Positions 52,373-61,975 of a DNA stretch of 64,000 nucleotides are shown here, one piece after another. Within the stretch, counting starts at the first letter, position 1. Each line of letters opens with the position of its first letter. The notes beneath the pieces were generated by a model. That model was not told where the DNA came from. It searched no databases and saw nothing but the letters and a program-made list of their open reading frames with translations. Origin of the DNA: Alphaproteobacteria bacterium (GTDB lineage: Bacteria > Pseudomonadota > Alphaproteobacteria > Rhizobiales > Xanthobacteraceae); NCBI GenBank assembly GCA_005884685.1, contig VBAH01000019.1:144004-208003 (forward strand), in the 5' to 3' direction. Position numbers and translations under genes: made by a program.

Positions 52373-52974
52373 GTGAGCTCAGGTGGCGGCGCATCCGGCA
52401 TCGGCGGCAGCGGGATATCCAGCACAACCGGTGCCGGCTGCGGCGACGTTGCGGCAGCAGCCGCCGTCTCCGGTGTGCTGAGCGTCGCATTGACCGCGGG
52501 CTTGCCCTCTTCGGCCGGCTGAGCGGCCGGGCCCGGCTGCGGCGCTGATTCCTCGGGCAATTTGGTCGGCCGCTGCTTGCCGCGCAGCGTGCGCTGTTGG
52601 ATCGACTCCGGGGTCTGGTCCCCCCCGGAGGGGTGGGCGGCGAGTTGTTCGCCCTTCTTGCCCTTGGTCTTTGCGGCACTGTCGGCAGCGGTCGCACCCT
52701 TTTTCTCGGCGGGGGCCGCACCCGCCGCCACCAGATAGGCCGCCATGGCGGCGCTCATCTCCGGGCCGGTCGTGTAATGCTGGCGCAGAAATCCCGCGAC
52801 AAAGCCGCTTTTCGCAAGCCCGCGCGGGCTCTTGTGGCAGGTCGAACAGTTCGACGCGAAGGTCCGGGCGGCATCGCGCGGGTCGCCCAGCACCGTCTGG
52901 GCGCGCAGCCCCGCGATGCCGAGCCCTCCGGCAAGCACAGCCCCGGTCAAAAGAATCCGTCCGAAACCGGACAC
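52339..52974 (-). CDS. c-type cytochrome with Ala/Pro-rich C-terminal extension
   Basis: A 211-residue exported mono-heme cytochrome c. GTG 52974, preceded by GCGGAGA, starts [20 protein letters not shown], a signal or anchor helix ending near LRAQ. The heme site is CSTCH (about residues 43-47 of this form), with the axial Met likely in [18 protein letters not shown]. From about residue 95 on, the chain is low-complexity (Ala, Pro, Lys, Glu), ending in [13 protein letters not shown]. Earlier in-frame starts up to 53157 exist but would place 61 residues ahead of the signal. The 3' end overlaps rplI by 34 bases. Confidence 0.75.
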   Translation of the reverse strand: MSGFGRILLTGAVLAGGLGIAGLRAQTVLGDPRDAARTFASNCSTCHKSPRGLAKSGFVAGFLRQHYTTGPEMSAAMAAYLVAAGAAPAEKKGATAADSAAKTKGKKGEQLAAHPSGGDQTPESIQQRTLRGKQRPTKLPEESAPQPGPAAQPAEEGKPAVNATLSTPETAAAAATSPQPAPVVLDIPLPPMPDAPPPELTQSVFASSPLP

Positions 52975-53235
52975 GTGCCATCTCCGCAAGAAACCCGGCG
53001 CCCCACCGGATCGGCCCCAGCTGACGTTTACCGTATTCTCAGCCGAATGGGAGCATTTTTCCGGCGCTCCGCACCCTTGGTTACCTACCGGATTGCCGCT
53101 AGGTCGAAACTTTGTTCTAATGTTGGTCATGGCCGCCATGGGAAACAGGCGTGCCATTGGTCCTTAGCGTGTTTGCGGCCCGTGCTACCGAGCCTGACTG
53201 CCGCGGCCGCAAGGCTGAAGCGTTTGGGGCGGTCA

Positions 53236-54492
53236 ATGGATCGGGTGCTGCAAGTTCTGTTGCGCTCGTTCGTGCGGCAAGGGACGCTGCACCTTACGAC
53301 ATCGCGCGGCTTGGTGATGGAATTCGGCGACGGCACCGGCGTGCCGGTCGCCGTCCGCTTCACGACCCGCGCCGCCGAGTTGGCGGTCCTGCTCGACCCC
53401 GAACTCGCCGTCGGCGAAAGCTACATGAACGGCACGCTTGTCATCGAGCAGGGTACGATCGCCGACTTCCTCGCGCTTGCGCTTTCGCAGGATCACAGCG
53501 GCAAGATCCCCGGCTGGATGCGTCCGCAATGGCTGCTCCGCTACCTGTGGCGGCGGCTGGCGCAATTCAATCCGCCGCGCCGCGCGCGCCGCAATGTCGC
53601 GCATCATTACGATCTCGACCGACAGCTCTATGCGCTCTTCCTCGATGCCGACCGGCAATACAGCTGCGCGTACTTCGAGCATCCCGAGCAGTCTCTCGAC
53701 GATGCGCAGCTCGCCAAGAAGCGTCACATCGCGGCGAAGCTGCTGGCCCGTTCCGAGACGCGGGTGCTCGACATCGGCTCAGGCTGGGGTGGGCTGGGGC
53801 TTTACCTCGCCGAAATCTGCGGCGCGCAGGTCACCGGGATCACGCTCTCCGAAGAACAGTTCGCGCTGTCGCGCCAGCGTACGGACGAAAAAGGCCTCAC
53901 CGGCCGCGTCGAGTTCCGTCTGCAGGACTATCGCGACGTTGAGGACCGGTTCGACCGCATCGTCTCGGTCGGCATGTTCGAGCACGTCGGCGTCGGCTTT
54001 TACGATGTGTTCTTCCGCCAATGCGCGAAGCTGCTGTGGGGCGACGGCGTGATGTTGCTGCACTCCATCGGCCGCTCCGAGGGCCCCGGCATCACCAATC
54101 CGTGGATCGCCAAGTACATTTTCCCGGGCGGCTACATTCCGGCGCTCTCGGAGGTATTGCCCGCAGTCGAGCGCGCGGGTCTCTTGGTGACCGACATCGA
54201 GATCCTGCGGCTGCACTACGCCGAGACGCTGAAGCACTGGCGCGAGCGGTTCCTTGCGCACCGGGAGGACCTGCCGAAGACCTATGACGAACGCTTCGTG
54301 CGCATGTGGGAGTTCTACCTCGCGGCGTCCGAAATGACGTTCCGCGAGCAGGGCATGATGGTGTTCCAATTGCAGCTGGCGAAGCGCCAAGGCGTGGTTC
54401 CCATCACCCGCGATTACATCGGCCGCGAAGAAGCGCACCTGCGCGGGGTGGAGAGCGGCAGCCGTCCGCCGCTGCGTCTCGCCGGCGAATAG
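53236..54492 (+). CDS. Cyclopropane-fatty-acyl-phospholipid synthase family protein
   Basis: A 418-residue SAM-dependent enzyme that adds a methylene bridge to unsaturated acyl chains of membrane lipids, or a related methylase. The N-domain (about 1-110, VGESYMNGTLVIEQGTIADF) is the lipid-binding part, followed by RNVAHHYDLDRQLYALFLD and the SAM motif RVLDIGSGWGGLGLYLAEIC (about residues 175-194), then IVSVGMFEHVGVGFYDVFF with the family Glu-His, and IFPGGYIPALSEVLPAVE. All expected blocks are present. ATG 53236 is the first suitable start. A GC-rich palindrome (TCCGGCGCGCCGGA, 54500-54513) follows the stop. Confidence 0.93.
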   Translation: MDRVLQVLLRSFVRQGTLHLTTSRGLVMEFGDGTGVPVAVRFTTRAAELAVLLDPELAVGESYMNGTLVIEQGTIADFLALALSQDHSGKIPGWMRPQWLLRYLWRRLAQFNPPRRARRNVAHHYDLDRQLYALFLDADRQYSCAYFEHPEQSLDDAQLAKKRHIAAKLLARSETRVLDIGSGWGGLGLYLAEICGAQVTGITLSEEQFALSRQRTDEKGLTGRVEFRLQDYRDVEDRFDRIVSVGMFEHVGVGFYDVFFRQCAKLLWGDGVMLLHSIGRSEGPGITNPWIAKYIFPGGYIPALSEVLPAVERAGLLVTDIEILRLHYAETLKHWRERFLAHREDLPKTYDERFVRMWEFYLAASEMTFREQGMMVFQLQLAKRQGVVPITRDYIGREEAHLRGVESGSRPPLRLAGE

Positions 54493-54671
54493 AAGATTTT
54501 CCGGCGCGCCGGAGGGAAATCCGTCAAGGGCTATTCCGCGAATCCGATCGCAAAAGCGCGCCCCGGTGAGAATCGTGGACAACGGGTGCTCGGCGATTCC
54601 GGCGTTCGCCATCACGCCGATCCGGTGCTAAGACGGCAACAACAGTTTTGCACACGAGTGCGTTCATCCAC

Positions 54672-56168
54672 ATGGCTGGCGAACAAACCGCGCGTAAGTC
54701 CGCGCCCGACACACCTGTCTTTCGCGCCGCTCCGCACAACATCGAGGCGGAACAGGCCCTTCTGGGCGCAATCCTGGTCAACAACGAGGCATTCTATCGC
54801 GTCTCCGACTTCCTCGAGCCGGTGCATTTCTTCGAGCCGATCCACCAGAAGATCTTCGAGCTCGCTGCCAGCCTGATCCGCGCCGGCAAGGTTGCCAGTC
54901 CGGTCACCCTCAAGACCTTCCTGCCGCCCGACCTCGACGTCGCAGGGCTGACGGCGAGCCAATACCTCGCCCGCCTTGCCGCCGAGGCAACCACCGTCAT
55001 CAACGCCGAGGACTACGGCCGCACGATCTACGACCTCGCAACACGGCGTTCGCTGATCATCATCGGCGAGGACATGGTCAACGTCGCCTACGATGCGCCA
55101 GTCGACCTTTCCCCGAGCGACCAGATCGAAGACGCCGAGCGGCGGCTCTATGAGCTGGCCGAAACCGGACGTTACGACGGCGGGTTCCAGCGCTTCGCCA
55201 CTGCGCTGACCACCGCCGTCGATCTTGCGGCGCGCGCCTACCAGCGCGACGGCAAGCTGTCCGGCCTCGCGACCGGGCTTGCCGACATGGACCGCATGAT
55301 GGGCGGATTGCAGCACTCCGACCTCGTCATCCTTGCGGGTCGCCCCGGCATGGGCAAGACGGCGCTTGCCACCAACGTCGCCTACAACATCGCCAAGGCG
55401 TGGCGCGGTGAAGTCCGCCCAGACGGGCGCACCGAAAGTGTCAACGGCGGCATCGTCGGGTTCTTCTCGCTCGAAATGTCGGCGCCGCAGCTCGCCAACC
55501 GCATCATCTCCGAGCAGACCAACATCCCGTCGCACCGCATCCTGCGCGGCGAGATCGATCCGAGCGATTTCGACCGCATCGCGTCGGTCGCGCGCGAGAT
55601 GGAGACGATTCCGCTCTACATCGATGAGACCGGCGGCCTGTCGATCGCGCAGCTTGCCGCCCGCGCGCGCCGCCTCAAGCGCCAGCGCGGGCTCGATATG
55701 CTGGTGATCGACTACATCCAGCTGCTGCAGGGATCGAGCCACCGCGCGCAGCAGGGCCGGGTGCAGGAGGTGACCGAGATCACCACCGGGCTGAAGACCT
55801 TGGCCAAGGAACTTAACGTCCCGGTTCTGGCGCTTTCGCAACTTTCCCGTCAGGTGGAAAGCCGCGACGACAAGCGCCCGCAACTCTCCGACCTGCGTGA
55901 ATCGGGCTCGATCGAACAGGACGCCGACGTCGTGCTGTTCGTGTTCCGCGAGGAATATTACCTGAAGAACAAAGAGCCTCGGATGGGCACCGAGGAGCAC
56001 TTCAAGTGGATGGCGGAGATGGAGCAGGTGCACGGCAAGGCCGAGGTGATCATCGGCAAGCAGCGCCACGGGCCGACCGGCACGATCCAGTTGCACTTTG
56101 ACGCCAACGTCACGCGCTTTGCCGACCTTGCGGAAACGGACAGGCTGCCGCAGCGGGTGGGCGACTAG
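54672..56168 (+). CDS. dnaB: Replicative DNA helicase DnaB
   Basis: A 498-residue hexameric helicase. The N-terminal primase-binding domain covers about 20-125 (APHNIEAEQALLGAILVNNE, VHFFEPIHQKIFELAASLIR). The RecA-like motor has the P-loop ILAGRPGMGKTALATNVAYN, DMLVIDYIQLLQGSSH (Walker B) and LSQLSRQVESRDDKRPQLSD. No intein. ATG 54672 (MAGEQTARK) is preferred over the TTG eight codons upstream. It is followed by alr after about 50 bases, a common alphaproteobacterial pair. Confidence 0.98.
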   Translation: MAGEQTARKSAPDTPVFRAAPHNIEAEQALLGAILVNNEAFYRVSDFLEPVHFFEPIHQKIFELAASLIRAGKVASPVTLKTFLPPDLDVAGLTASQYLARLAAEATTVINAEDYGRTIYDLATRRSLIIIGEDMVNVAYDAPVDLSPSDQIEDAERRLYELAETGRYDGGFQRFATALTTAVDLAARAYQRDGKLSGLATGLADMDRMMGGLQHSDLVILAGRPGMGKTALATNVAYNIAKAWRGEVRPDGRTESVNGGIVGFFSLEMSAPQLANRIISEQTNIPSHRILRGEIDPSDFDRIASVAREMETIPLYIDETGGLSIAQLAARARRLKRQRGLDMLVIDYIQLLQGSSHRAQQGRVQEVTEITTGLKTLAKELNVPVLALSQLSRQVESRDDKRPQLSDLRESGSIEQDADVVLFVFREEYYLKNKEPRMGTEEHFKWMAEMEQVHGKAEVIIGKQRHGPTGTIQLHFDANVTRFADLAETDRLPQRVGD

Positions 56169-56216
56169 CCGCTCGCGCGGCTTGTGCGGGCTACCCGCGC
56201 GCCCGATGATGCCGGC

Positions 56217-57335
56217 ATGACGGATGCGATTGGGCCACCGGAGTCCGAAGCCGGCGGAATTCTCACGATCGATCTTGCGGCGATCGCCGCGAACTGGCGT
56301 GCGCTCGGGCACCGCGCGGCACCGGCAAAATGCGCCGCCGTCGTCAAGGCGGATGGCTATGGCTGCGGCATCGAGCAGGTTGCCAGCGCGCTGGCGCGAG
56401 CCGGATGCGAGACGTTTTTCGTTGCGAACCTCACTGAGGCGCGGCGCGTGCGTGCGGTCGCGCCGAACGCGGCGATCTATGTGCTCAATGGGCTTCTCCC
56501 CGGCACGGCGGCTGCCTACGCGGAGGCAAACCTGCGGCCGGTGCTCGGCAGCACTGCCGAGTTCGACGAGTGGCGCGCATTTCGCGCCGCCAGCGGATGG
56601 AACGGGGCCGCGGCGCTGCATATCGACACCGGCATGAACCGGCTCGGCTTTGCGCAGGACGAAGCCGCGACGCTCGCAGAGCGAGGCGACAACGACCTCG
56701 GCATCGCGCTGGTGATGAGCCATTTCGCGTGCTCGGAAGAGGATCATCCGCTCAATGCGCTCCAGATGACGTGCTTCCGCGCGGTGCGCGCGCTGTTTCC
56801 CGATGTTCCGGGGTCGCTTGCGAATTCATCCGGCATCTTTCTTGGACCTGACGCACACCACGAACTGGTGCGTCCCGGCGTCGCGCTCTACGGCGCAAAC
56901 CCGACCCCGGGACAGCCGAACCCGATGCAGCCCGTCGTGGCGCTCGAAGGCCGCATCGTGCAGCTGCGCGCGGTCGCGCCAGGCGCGACCGTCGGCTACA
57001 GCGCGACCTGGACGGCGCGGCGCCCGACCCGTCTCGCCATCGTCTCGGTCGGCTATGCGGACGGTTTTCTGCGCGCCGCGAGCGCGAGCGACGCGCGCCC
57101 GGGCGCCGAGGCGATTGTTGCCGGGCAGCGATGCCCGCTCGCCGGGCGTGTCTCGATGGACCTGATCGCGATCGACGTGACGGACGTACCAGACCGGCAA
57201 ATCAGCCGGGGGGACCTTGTGAGCCTGCTGGGCGCCGAGATCGGTGTGGACGAGTTGGCCGCTCGCGCGGGCACCATCGGCTACGAGGTGCTGACCAGCC
57301 TCGGGCGGCGCTACCGCCGCATTTATCGCGCCTGA
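56217..57335 (+). CDS. alr: Alanine racemase
   Basis: Alr makes D-alanine for peptidoglycan. The 372-residue PLP enzyme has the catalytic Lys in CAAVVKADGYGCGIEQVASA (about residue 43), the second-domain Tyr in TVGYSATWTARRPTRLAIVS, and conserved VSMDLIAIDVTDVP near the end. The fold-type III barrel is complete. ATG 56217 is preferred to an upstream GTG at 56184 because it gives a standard N-terminus. Between dnaB and radA on the same strand. Confidence 0.95.
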   Translation: MTDAIGPPESEAGGILTIDLAAIAANWRALGHRAAPAKCAAVVKADGYGCGIEQVASALARAGCETFFVANLTEARRVRAVAPNAAIYVLNGLLPGTAAAYAEANLRPVLGSTAEFDEWRAFRAASGWNGAAALHIDTGMNRLGFAQDEAATLAERGDNDLGIALVMSHFACSEEDHPLNALQMTCFRAVRALFPDVPGSLANSSGIFLGPDAHHELVRPGVALYGANPTPGQPNPMQPVVALEGRIVQLRAVAPGATVGYSATWTARRPTRLAIVSVGYADGFLRAASASDARPGAEAIVAGQRCPLAGRVSMDLIAIDVTDVPDRQISRGDLVSLLGAEIGVDELAARAGTIGYEVLTSLGRRYRRIYRA

Positions 57336-57415
57336 AACGCAACACCGCCTCTATGTTCTTGTATTGTTCTCATCGAAATGGTAGGGTTCTCGCGCCGTTA
57401 CGTGCATAGGGCCTC

Positions 57416-58825
57416 ATGGCCAAGAACGCTCCATCCTTTATCTGCCAGAACTGCGGCGCCACCTTTGGCCGCTGGCAGGGCAAGTGCGAGTCGTGCGGCG
57501 AGTGGAACACGATCGCAGAGGAAGGCGCGGCGGCCGACCGCGCGATCCCCGGCCGCTCGGCGCGCAAGGGCCGGGTGTTTGCGCTCGAGCCGCTCACCGG
57601 CGAAACCCACGAAGCTCCACGCATGCCCTCCGGCGTACCCGAGTTCGACCGTGTGACCGGCGGCGGCTTCGTACGCGGTTCGGTGCTGCTGATGGCGGGC
57701 GATCCGGGCATCGGCAAATCGACCTTGCTCATTCAGGCGGCCGCGGCGCTCGCCAAAACCGGGCATCGCGCGATCTACATCTCCGGCGAGGAGGCGGTCG
57801 CGCAGGTGCGGCTGCGCGCCGAGCGCCTCGGCCTCGGCACGGCGCCGGTCGAGCTCGCGGCGGAAACCTCGGTCGAGGACATCATCGCGACGATGCGCGA
57901 GGGCAAGCCGCCGCGGCTGATCGTCATCGACTCGATTCAGACGATGTGGACCGATGCGGTCGAATCCGCACCCGGCACGGTGACCCAGGTGCGCGGCTCG
58001 GCGCAGGCGCTGATCCGCTTCGCCAAGCGCTCCGGCGCGGCGGTCATTCTGGTCGGACATGTCACCAAGGACGGGCAGATCGCAGGACCCCGCGTGGTCG
58101 AGCACATGGTGGACGCCGTGCTCTCGTTCGAGGGCGACGGTGCGCATCAGTTTCGCATCCTGCGTGCGGTGAAGAACCGCTTTGGCCCGACCGACGAGAT
58201 CGGCGTGTTCGAGATGACCGGCGCGGGCTTGCGCGAAGTTGCGAATCCGTCCGAGCTGTTCCTGTCGGAGCGCGACCTCGGCAGTCCGGGGACGGTCGTG
58301 TTCGCCGGGATCGAAGGCACCCGGCCGCTGCTGGTCGAGATCCAGGCGCTGGTCGCGCCGACCTCGCTCGGAACGCCGCGGCGCTCGGTCGTCGGCTGGG
58401 ACGCAAGCCGGTTGTCGATGGTGCTCGCGGTGCTCGAAGCCCATTGTGGCGTGAAGCTCGGCGGGCATGACGTCTACCTCAATGTCGCCGGCGGCCTGCG
58501 CATCCAGGAGCCCGCCGCCGATCTCGCTGCCGCGGCCGCGCTCGTTTCCTCGCTGGCCGGCGCCTCGCTGCCGCCCGAGGCGGTCTATTTCGGCGAAGTC
58601 TCGCTGTCCGGCGCGGTTCGCCCGGTCGCGCAAAGCGCCGCGCGGATGAAGGAAGCCGCCAAGCTCGGCTTCACCCGCGCTTACGCTCCGGAAGTCCGCG
58701 AGAATGGAACCGACTCCGCTCTCTCGATCACCACCATCGGCAATCTGACCGACCTGGTCGCCGACATCGCCGCAAGTGGAAAACGCGCGCGCGGACCCGT
58801 GCGCCTTGCCCGACAAGACGGGTGA
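57416..58825 (+). CDS. radA: DNA repair protein RadA
   Basis: A 469-residue RecA-like ATPase that helps branch migration in recombination. The N-terminal zinc finger has CQNC and CESC (residues 11-14 and 28-31). Walker A is LLMAGDPGIGKSTLLIQAAA; the RadA-specific motif is AVKNRFGPTDEIGVFEMTGA; the C-terminal Lon-like domain holds EAVYFGEVSLSGAVRPVAQS. Length normal. Starts 80 bases after alr. Confidence 0.97.
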   Translation: MAKNAPSFICQNCGATFGRWQGKCESCGEWNTIAEEGAAADRAIPGRSARKGRVFALEPLTGETHEAPRMPSGVPEFDRVTGGGFVRGSVLLMAGDPGIGKSTLLIQAAAALAKTGHRAIYISGEEAVAQVRLRAERLGLGTAPVELAAETSVEDIIATMREGKPPRLIVIDSIQTMWTDAVESAPGTVTQVRGSAQALIRFAKRSGAAVILVGHVTKDGQIAGPRVVEHMVDAVLSFEGDGAHQFRILRAVKNRFGPTDEIGVFEMTGAGLREVANPSELFLSERDLGSPGTVVFAGIEGTRPLLVEIQALVAPTSLGTPRRSVVGWDASRLSMVLAVLEAHCGVKLGGHDVYLNVAGGLRIQEPAADLAAAAALVSSLAGASLPPEAVYFGEVSLSGAVRPVAQSAARMKEAAKLGFTRAYAPEVRENGTDSALSITTIGNLTDLVADIAASGKRARGPVRLARQDG

Positions 58826-58930
58826 CGCGGTCAACCGCGACCGCTATACACAGGCCGCGCCCGCGCGCCGTCCCGATTCCGCCGGTTTCGGGCCGCGCTG
58901 AGCGCTTGGGCGGGCTTTCAAGAGCAGTCG

Positions 58931-59542
58931 ATGCCGATCACGTTGCTCGATGTGATTCTGTTGGCGGTGATGTTGATCTCGGCGCTGCTCGCGATGGTCC
59001 GCGGGTTCATGCGCGAGGTCCTCTCGATCGCCTCCTGGGCCGCGGCAGCGCTGTTGACACTTTACTCCTATCCGCGGCTCAAACCTGTTGTTCTGCAATA
59101 CTTTTCCAATGATATCGTCGCCTCGGCGATCACCATCGGCGGCGTGTTCCTGGGAACGCTGCTGATCGTCTCGGTGGTCACCATCAAAATCTCCGACACG
59201 ATCCTCGACAGCCGCGTGGGCGCGCTCGACCGCACGCTCGGTTTCCTGTTCGGGCTCGCGCGCGGCTTGGTGATCGTAGTCGTGGCGTTCCTGTTCTTTG
59301 CCTGGCTGGTGCCGGACCGCAGCCAGCCCGAATGGGTGAAAAACGCCAAGTCCCGTGTGGTTCTCCAGGGCACCGGGCAATGGCTGATGTCGATGTTGCC
59401 GGACGACCCCGAAAGCACCATTTTGAGGCGGTTGAAACGCAACAAGCCTGACGATCAGGACCAACAGGAAGCGCCGACGGGTGGCCGCTCGAGTCTCGGG
59501 CCGCCCGTGGGCCGTTTTGCTGCCGCCGAGCCGAAACTCTAA
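58931..59542 (+). CDS. cvpA: CvpA family membrane protein
   Basis: A 203-residue inner-membrane protein with four helices (MPITLLDVILLAVMLISALL at the N-terminus, further ones near 30-45, 65-88 and 100-122), then a cytoplasmic or periplasmic tail (about 125-203) with charged, Pro-rich sequence. In E. coli cvpA is needed for colicin V export and purF follows it, exactly as here after 25 bases. The cellular role is not settled. Confidence 0.9.
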   Translation: MPITLLDVILLAVMLISALLAMVRGFMREVLSIASWAAAALLTLYSYPRLKPVVLQYFSNDIVASAITIGGVFLGTLLIVSVVTIKISDTILDSRVGALDRTLGFLFGLARGLVIVVVAFLFFAWLVPDRSQPEWVKNAKSRVVLQGTGQWLMSMLPDDPESTILRRLKRNKPDDQDQQEAPTGGRSSLGPPVGRFAAAEPKL

Positions 59543-59567
59543 CCCCCGCCGGGGCCCGAAAGGCGAG

Positions 59568-61043
59568 ATGATGGATCAACCTGACGGCCTCAACCCAGTC
59601 GATCTCGAAGACGACCGCCTGCACGAGGAGTGCGGCGTGTTCGGCATTTTCGGCCATCCCGATGCGGCCGCGATCACCGCGCTCGGACTGCACGCGCTGC
59701 AGCATCGGGGCCAGGAAGCCGCCGGCATTGTCACATTCGACGGCAAGCGCTTTCATTCCGAGCGCCGCATGGGCCTGGTCGGCGATACGTTCTCCCGCCA
59801 GGAGGTGATCGCCAAGCTGCCCGGCAACGCGGCGATCGGCCACAATCGCTACTCGACCACCGGCGAGACGATCCTGCGCAACGTGCAGCCGCTGTTCTGC
59901 GAATTGGACGGCGGAGGCTTCGCTGCGGCGCACAACGGCAACCTCACCAACGGGCTGACGCTGCGCAAGCAGCTGGTGCGCGACGGCGCGATCATGCAGT
60001 CGACCAGCGACTCGGAAGTGATCCTGCACCTCGTCGCCCGCTCGCAGCGCAACCGCTTCATCGACCGTTTCATCGACGGGCTGCGTCAGCTCGAGGGCGC
60101 ATACTCGTGGGTAGCCCTCACCAACAAGAAGCTGATCGGCGCGCGCGACCCGTTCGGCATCCGCCCGCTGGTGATCGGCGAGCTCGACGGCCATCCGATC
60201 CTCGCCTCGGAGACCTGCGCGCTCGACATCATCAACGCGCGCTACGTGCGCGACGTTGAAAACGGCGAGGTCGTTGTGTTCGACGAGACCGGCGTGCACT
60301 CGCACCGGCCGTTTCCGCTGGTGCAGCCGCGCCCGTGCATCTTCGAATACGTCTATTTCTCGCGGCCGGACTCGATCGTCGGCGGCCGCGCCGTCTATGA
60401 CGTGCGCAAGACCATGGGGGCCGAGCTCGCGCGCGAGGCGCCAGTCACCGCCGACGTGATCGTGCCGGTGCCGGATTCCGGCGTGCCGGCCGCGATCGGC
60501 TTCTCGCAGCAGTCCGGCATTCCCTACGAGCTCGGTATCATCCGCAATCACTATGTCGGCCGTACCTTTATCGAGCCGACCCAGCAGATCCGCCAGCTCG
60601 GGGTGCGGCTGAAGCATTCGGCCAACCGCGCGGTGGTCGCCGGCAAACGTATCGTGCTGATCGACGACTCGATCGTACGCGGCACGACCTCGACCAAGAT
60701 CGTGCAGATGATGCGCGACGCCGGCGCGACCGAGGTGCACTTCCGCATCGCTTCGCCGCCGATCAGGCATCCGGATTTCTACGGCATCGACACGCCGGAG
60801 CAGGATAAGCTGCTCGCCGCCACGCACACCATCGAAGAGATGCGCCGCTTCATCGGCGCGGATTCGCTCGCGTTCCTCTCCGTCGACGGCCTCTATCGCG
60901 CGATGGGCCATGAGCGGCGCAATCCCGAGCGGCCGCAATTCACCGATCATTGCTTCACCGGCGACTATCCGACGCCGCTGACCGACCAGAGCAAGCGCGA
61001 GCACGCACCGCGGCAATTGTCGCTGCTGGCCGAGGCGAGTTGA
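59568..61043 (+). CDS. purF: Amidophosphoribosyltransferase
   Basis: PurF catalyses the first step of purine synthesis (PRPP + Gln to phosphoribosylamine). The 491-residue protein has a short propeptide, then the glutaminase Cys in HEECGVFGIFGHPDAAAITA; LHALQHRGQEAAGIVTFDGK and GHNRYSTTGETILRNVQPLF are typical; the PRPP site is IVLIDDSIVRGTTSTKIVQM (about residues 362-381). ATG 59568 and the adjacent ATG 59571 are equivalent starts after AAGGCGAG. Preceded by cvpA; a palindromic repeat follows. Confidence 0.98.
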   Translation: MMDQPDGLNPVDLEDDRLHEECGVFGIFGHPDAAAITALGLHALQHRGQEAAGIVTFDGKRFHSERRMGLVGDTFSRQEVIAKLPGNAAIGHNRYSTTGETILRNVQPLFCELDGGGFAAAHNGNLTNGLTLRKQLVRDGAIMQSTSDSEVILHLVARSQRNRFIDRFIDGLRQLEGAYSWVALTNKKLIGARDPFGIRPLVIGELDGHPILASETCALDIINARYVRDVENGEVVVFDETGVHSHRPFPLVQPRPCIFEYVYFSRPDSIVGGRAVYDVRKTMGAELAREAPVTADVIVPVPDSGVPAAIGFSQQSGIPYELGIIRNHYVGRTFIEPTQQIRQLGVRLKHSANRAVVAGKRIVLIDDSIVRGTTSTKIVQMMRDAGATEVHFRIASPPIRHPDFYGIDTPEQDKLLAATHTIEEMRRFIGADSLAFLSVDGLYRAMGHERRNPERPQFTDHCFTGDYPTPLTDQSKREHAPRQLSLLAEAS

Positions 61044-61055
61044 CGCTCTCCCGCG

Positions 61056-61173
61056 TCGTCCCGGGGCGCCGCGAAGCGGCGAGCCCGGGACCCATTAACA
61101 CAAGCCGTGCGATCACGTGAGATTCGTGGTTATGGATTCCGGGCTCGCGCCTTCGGCGCGCCCCGGAATGACG
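61056..61173. repeat. Dispersed palindromic intergenic repeat, copy 2
   Basis: A 118-base imperfect palindrome between purF and the first SDR gene. The left arm contains CCCGGGGCGCCGCGAAGCGG and CGAGCCCGGGACCCAT; the right arm has ATGGATTCCGGGCTCGCG and GGCGCGCCCCGGAATGAC. It is the same family as 18353-18471. It ends 9 bases before ATG 61183, next to the ribosome-binding site. Confidence 0.75.
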
Positions 61174-61182
61174 GAGTAACAA

Positions 61183-61923
61183 ATGCCCCTCCCCCTCGCC
61201 GGCCGCATCGCGCTCGTCACCGGGGCCTCGCGCGGCATCGGGCATGCGACCGCGCTCGCGCTCGCCAAAGCCGGCGCGCATGTGGTCGCGATCGCGCGCA
61301 CGGTCGGCGGGCTGGAAGAGCTCGACGACGCGATCAAGAGCGCCGGCGGCTCGGCGACGCTCGTGCCCCTCGACCTGAAAGACACCGACGGCATCGACCG
61401 GCTCGGGCTCACGCTCCACGAGCGCTACGGCAGGCTCGACGTGCTGGTCGCCAATGCCGGCATCCTCGGTTCGCTCTCGCCGATGAGCCATGTCGAGCCG
61501 AAAGTGTTCGACGACGTGATGGCGGTGAACGTGACGGCGAACTACCGCCTGATCCGCTCGCTCGATCCGCTGCTGCAGAAGTCCGATGCGGGACGTGCGG
61601 TGTTTCTCACCTCGGGCGCCGCATGGGTGCCCATGGCCTATTGGGGTCCCTACTCGGTGTCGAAAGCCGCGGTCGAACTGATGGCGCGCATCTATGCGGC
61701 CGAGACCGCGACCACGAAGCTGCGCGTAAACATCTTCAATCCCGGTCCCGTGCGCACGCGCATGCGCGCGACCGCAATGCCGGGCGAAGACCCGATGACG
61801 CTGGACGTGCCCGAGAACGTGGCGGAGAAAATCCTCGATCTCTGCCTGCCGGAGTACAGCGAGACGGGGACGCTGTATAATTACCGCGTCAAGAAATTCC
61901 TGAAGTGGACGCCGCCGGCTTAG
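61183..61923 (+). CDS. SDR family oxidoreductase
   Basis: A 246-residue classical short-chain dehydrogenase. Cofactor motif GASRGIGHATAL (about residues 16-27), NAG in VLVANAGILGSLSPMSHVEP, catalytic Ser in VFLTSGAAWVP and the YxxxK pair in YWGPYSVSKAAVELMARIYA. Arg next to the glycine motif and the later HIS-free loop do not settle NAD or NADP. An SDR of this kind after purF is common in Bradyrhizobium-like genomes. It is not an obvious FabG: the substrate lid differs and it lies far from the fab genes. Substrate unknown. Confidence 0.88.
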   Translation: MPLPLAGRIALVTGASRGIGHATALALAKAGAHVVAIARTVGGLEELDDAIKSAGGSATLVPLDLKDTDGIDRLGLTLHERYGRLDVLVANAGILGSLSPMSHVEPKVFDDVMAVNVTANYRLIRSLDPLLQKSDAGRAVFLTSGAAWVPMAYWGPYSVSKAAVELMARIYAAETATTKLRVNIFNPGPVRTRMRATAMPGEDPMTLDVPENVAEKILDLCLPEYSETGTLYNYRVKKFLKWTPPA

Positions 61924-61975
61924 GCCGCGCCCTGCACAACTCCTTTCGAGCGAACACCGGGCGGAGGCGGTCAAG

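Noticed and set aside
54500..54513. Palindrome TCCGGCGCGCCGGA after the cyclopropane synthase gene as an intrinsic terminator
   Set aside because: Stem only 7 bases with no loop and no T-run on the plus strand; too weak to list as a terminator.
54612..56747. Long open frame (about 700 codons) on the minus strand opposite dnaB and alr
   Set aside because: Mirror frame of high-GC coding sequence; no recognisable motifs, and dnaB and alr on the plus strand are certain. Similar long antisense frames opposite the ABC-F gene (25774-27525), ppk (9267-10364) and surA-pdxA (35370-37400) were rejected for the same reason.
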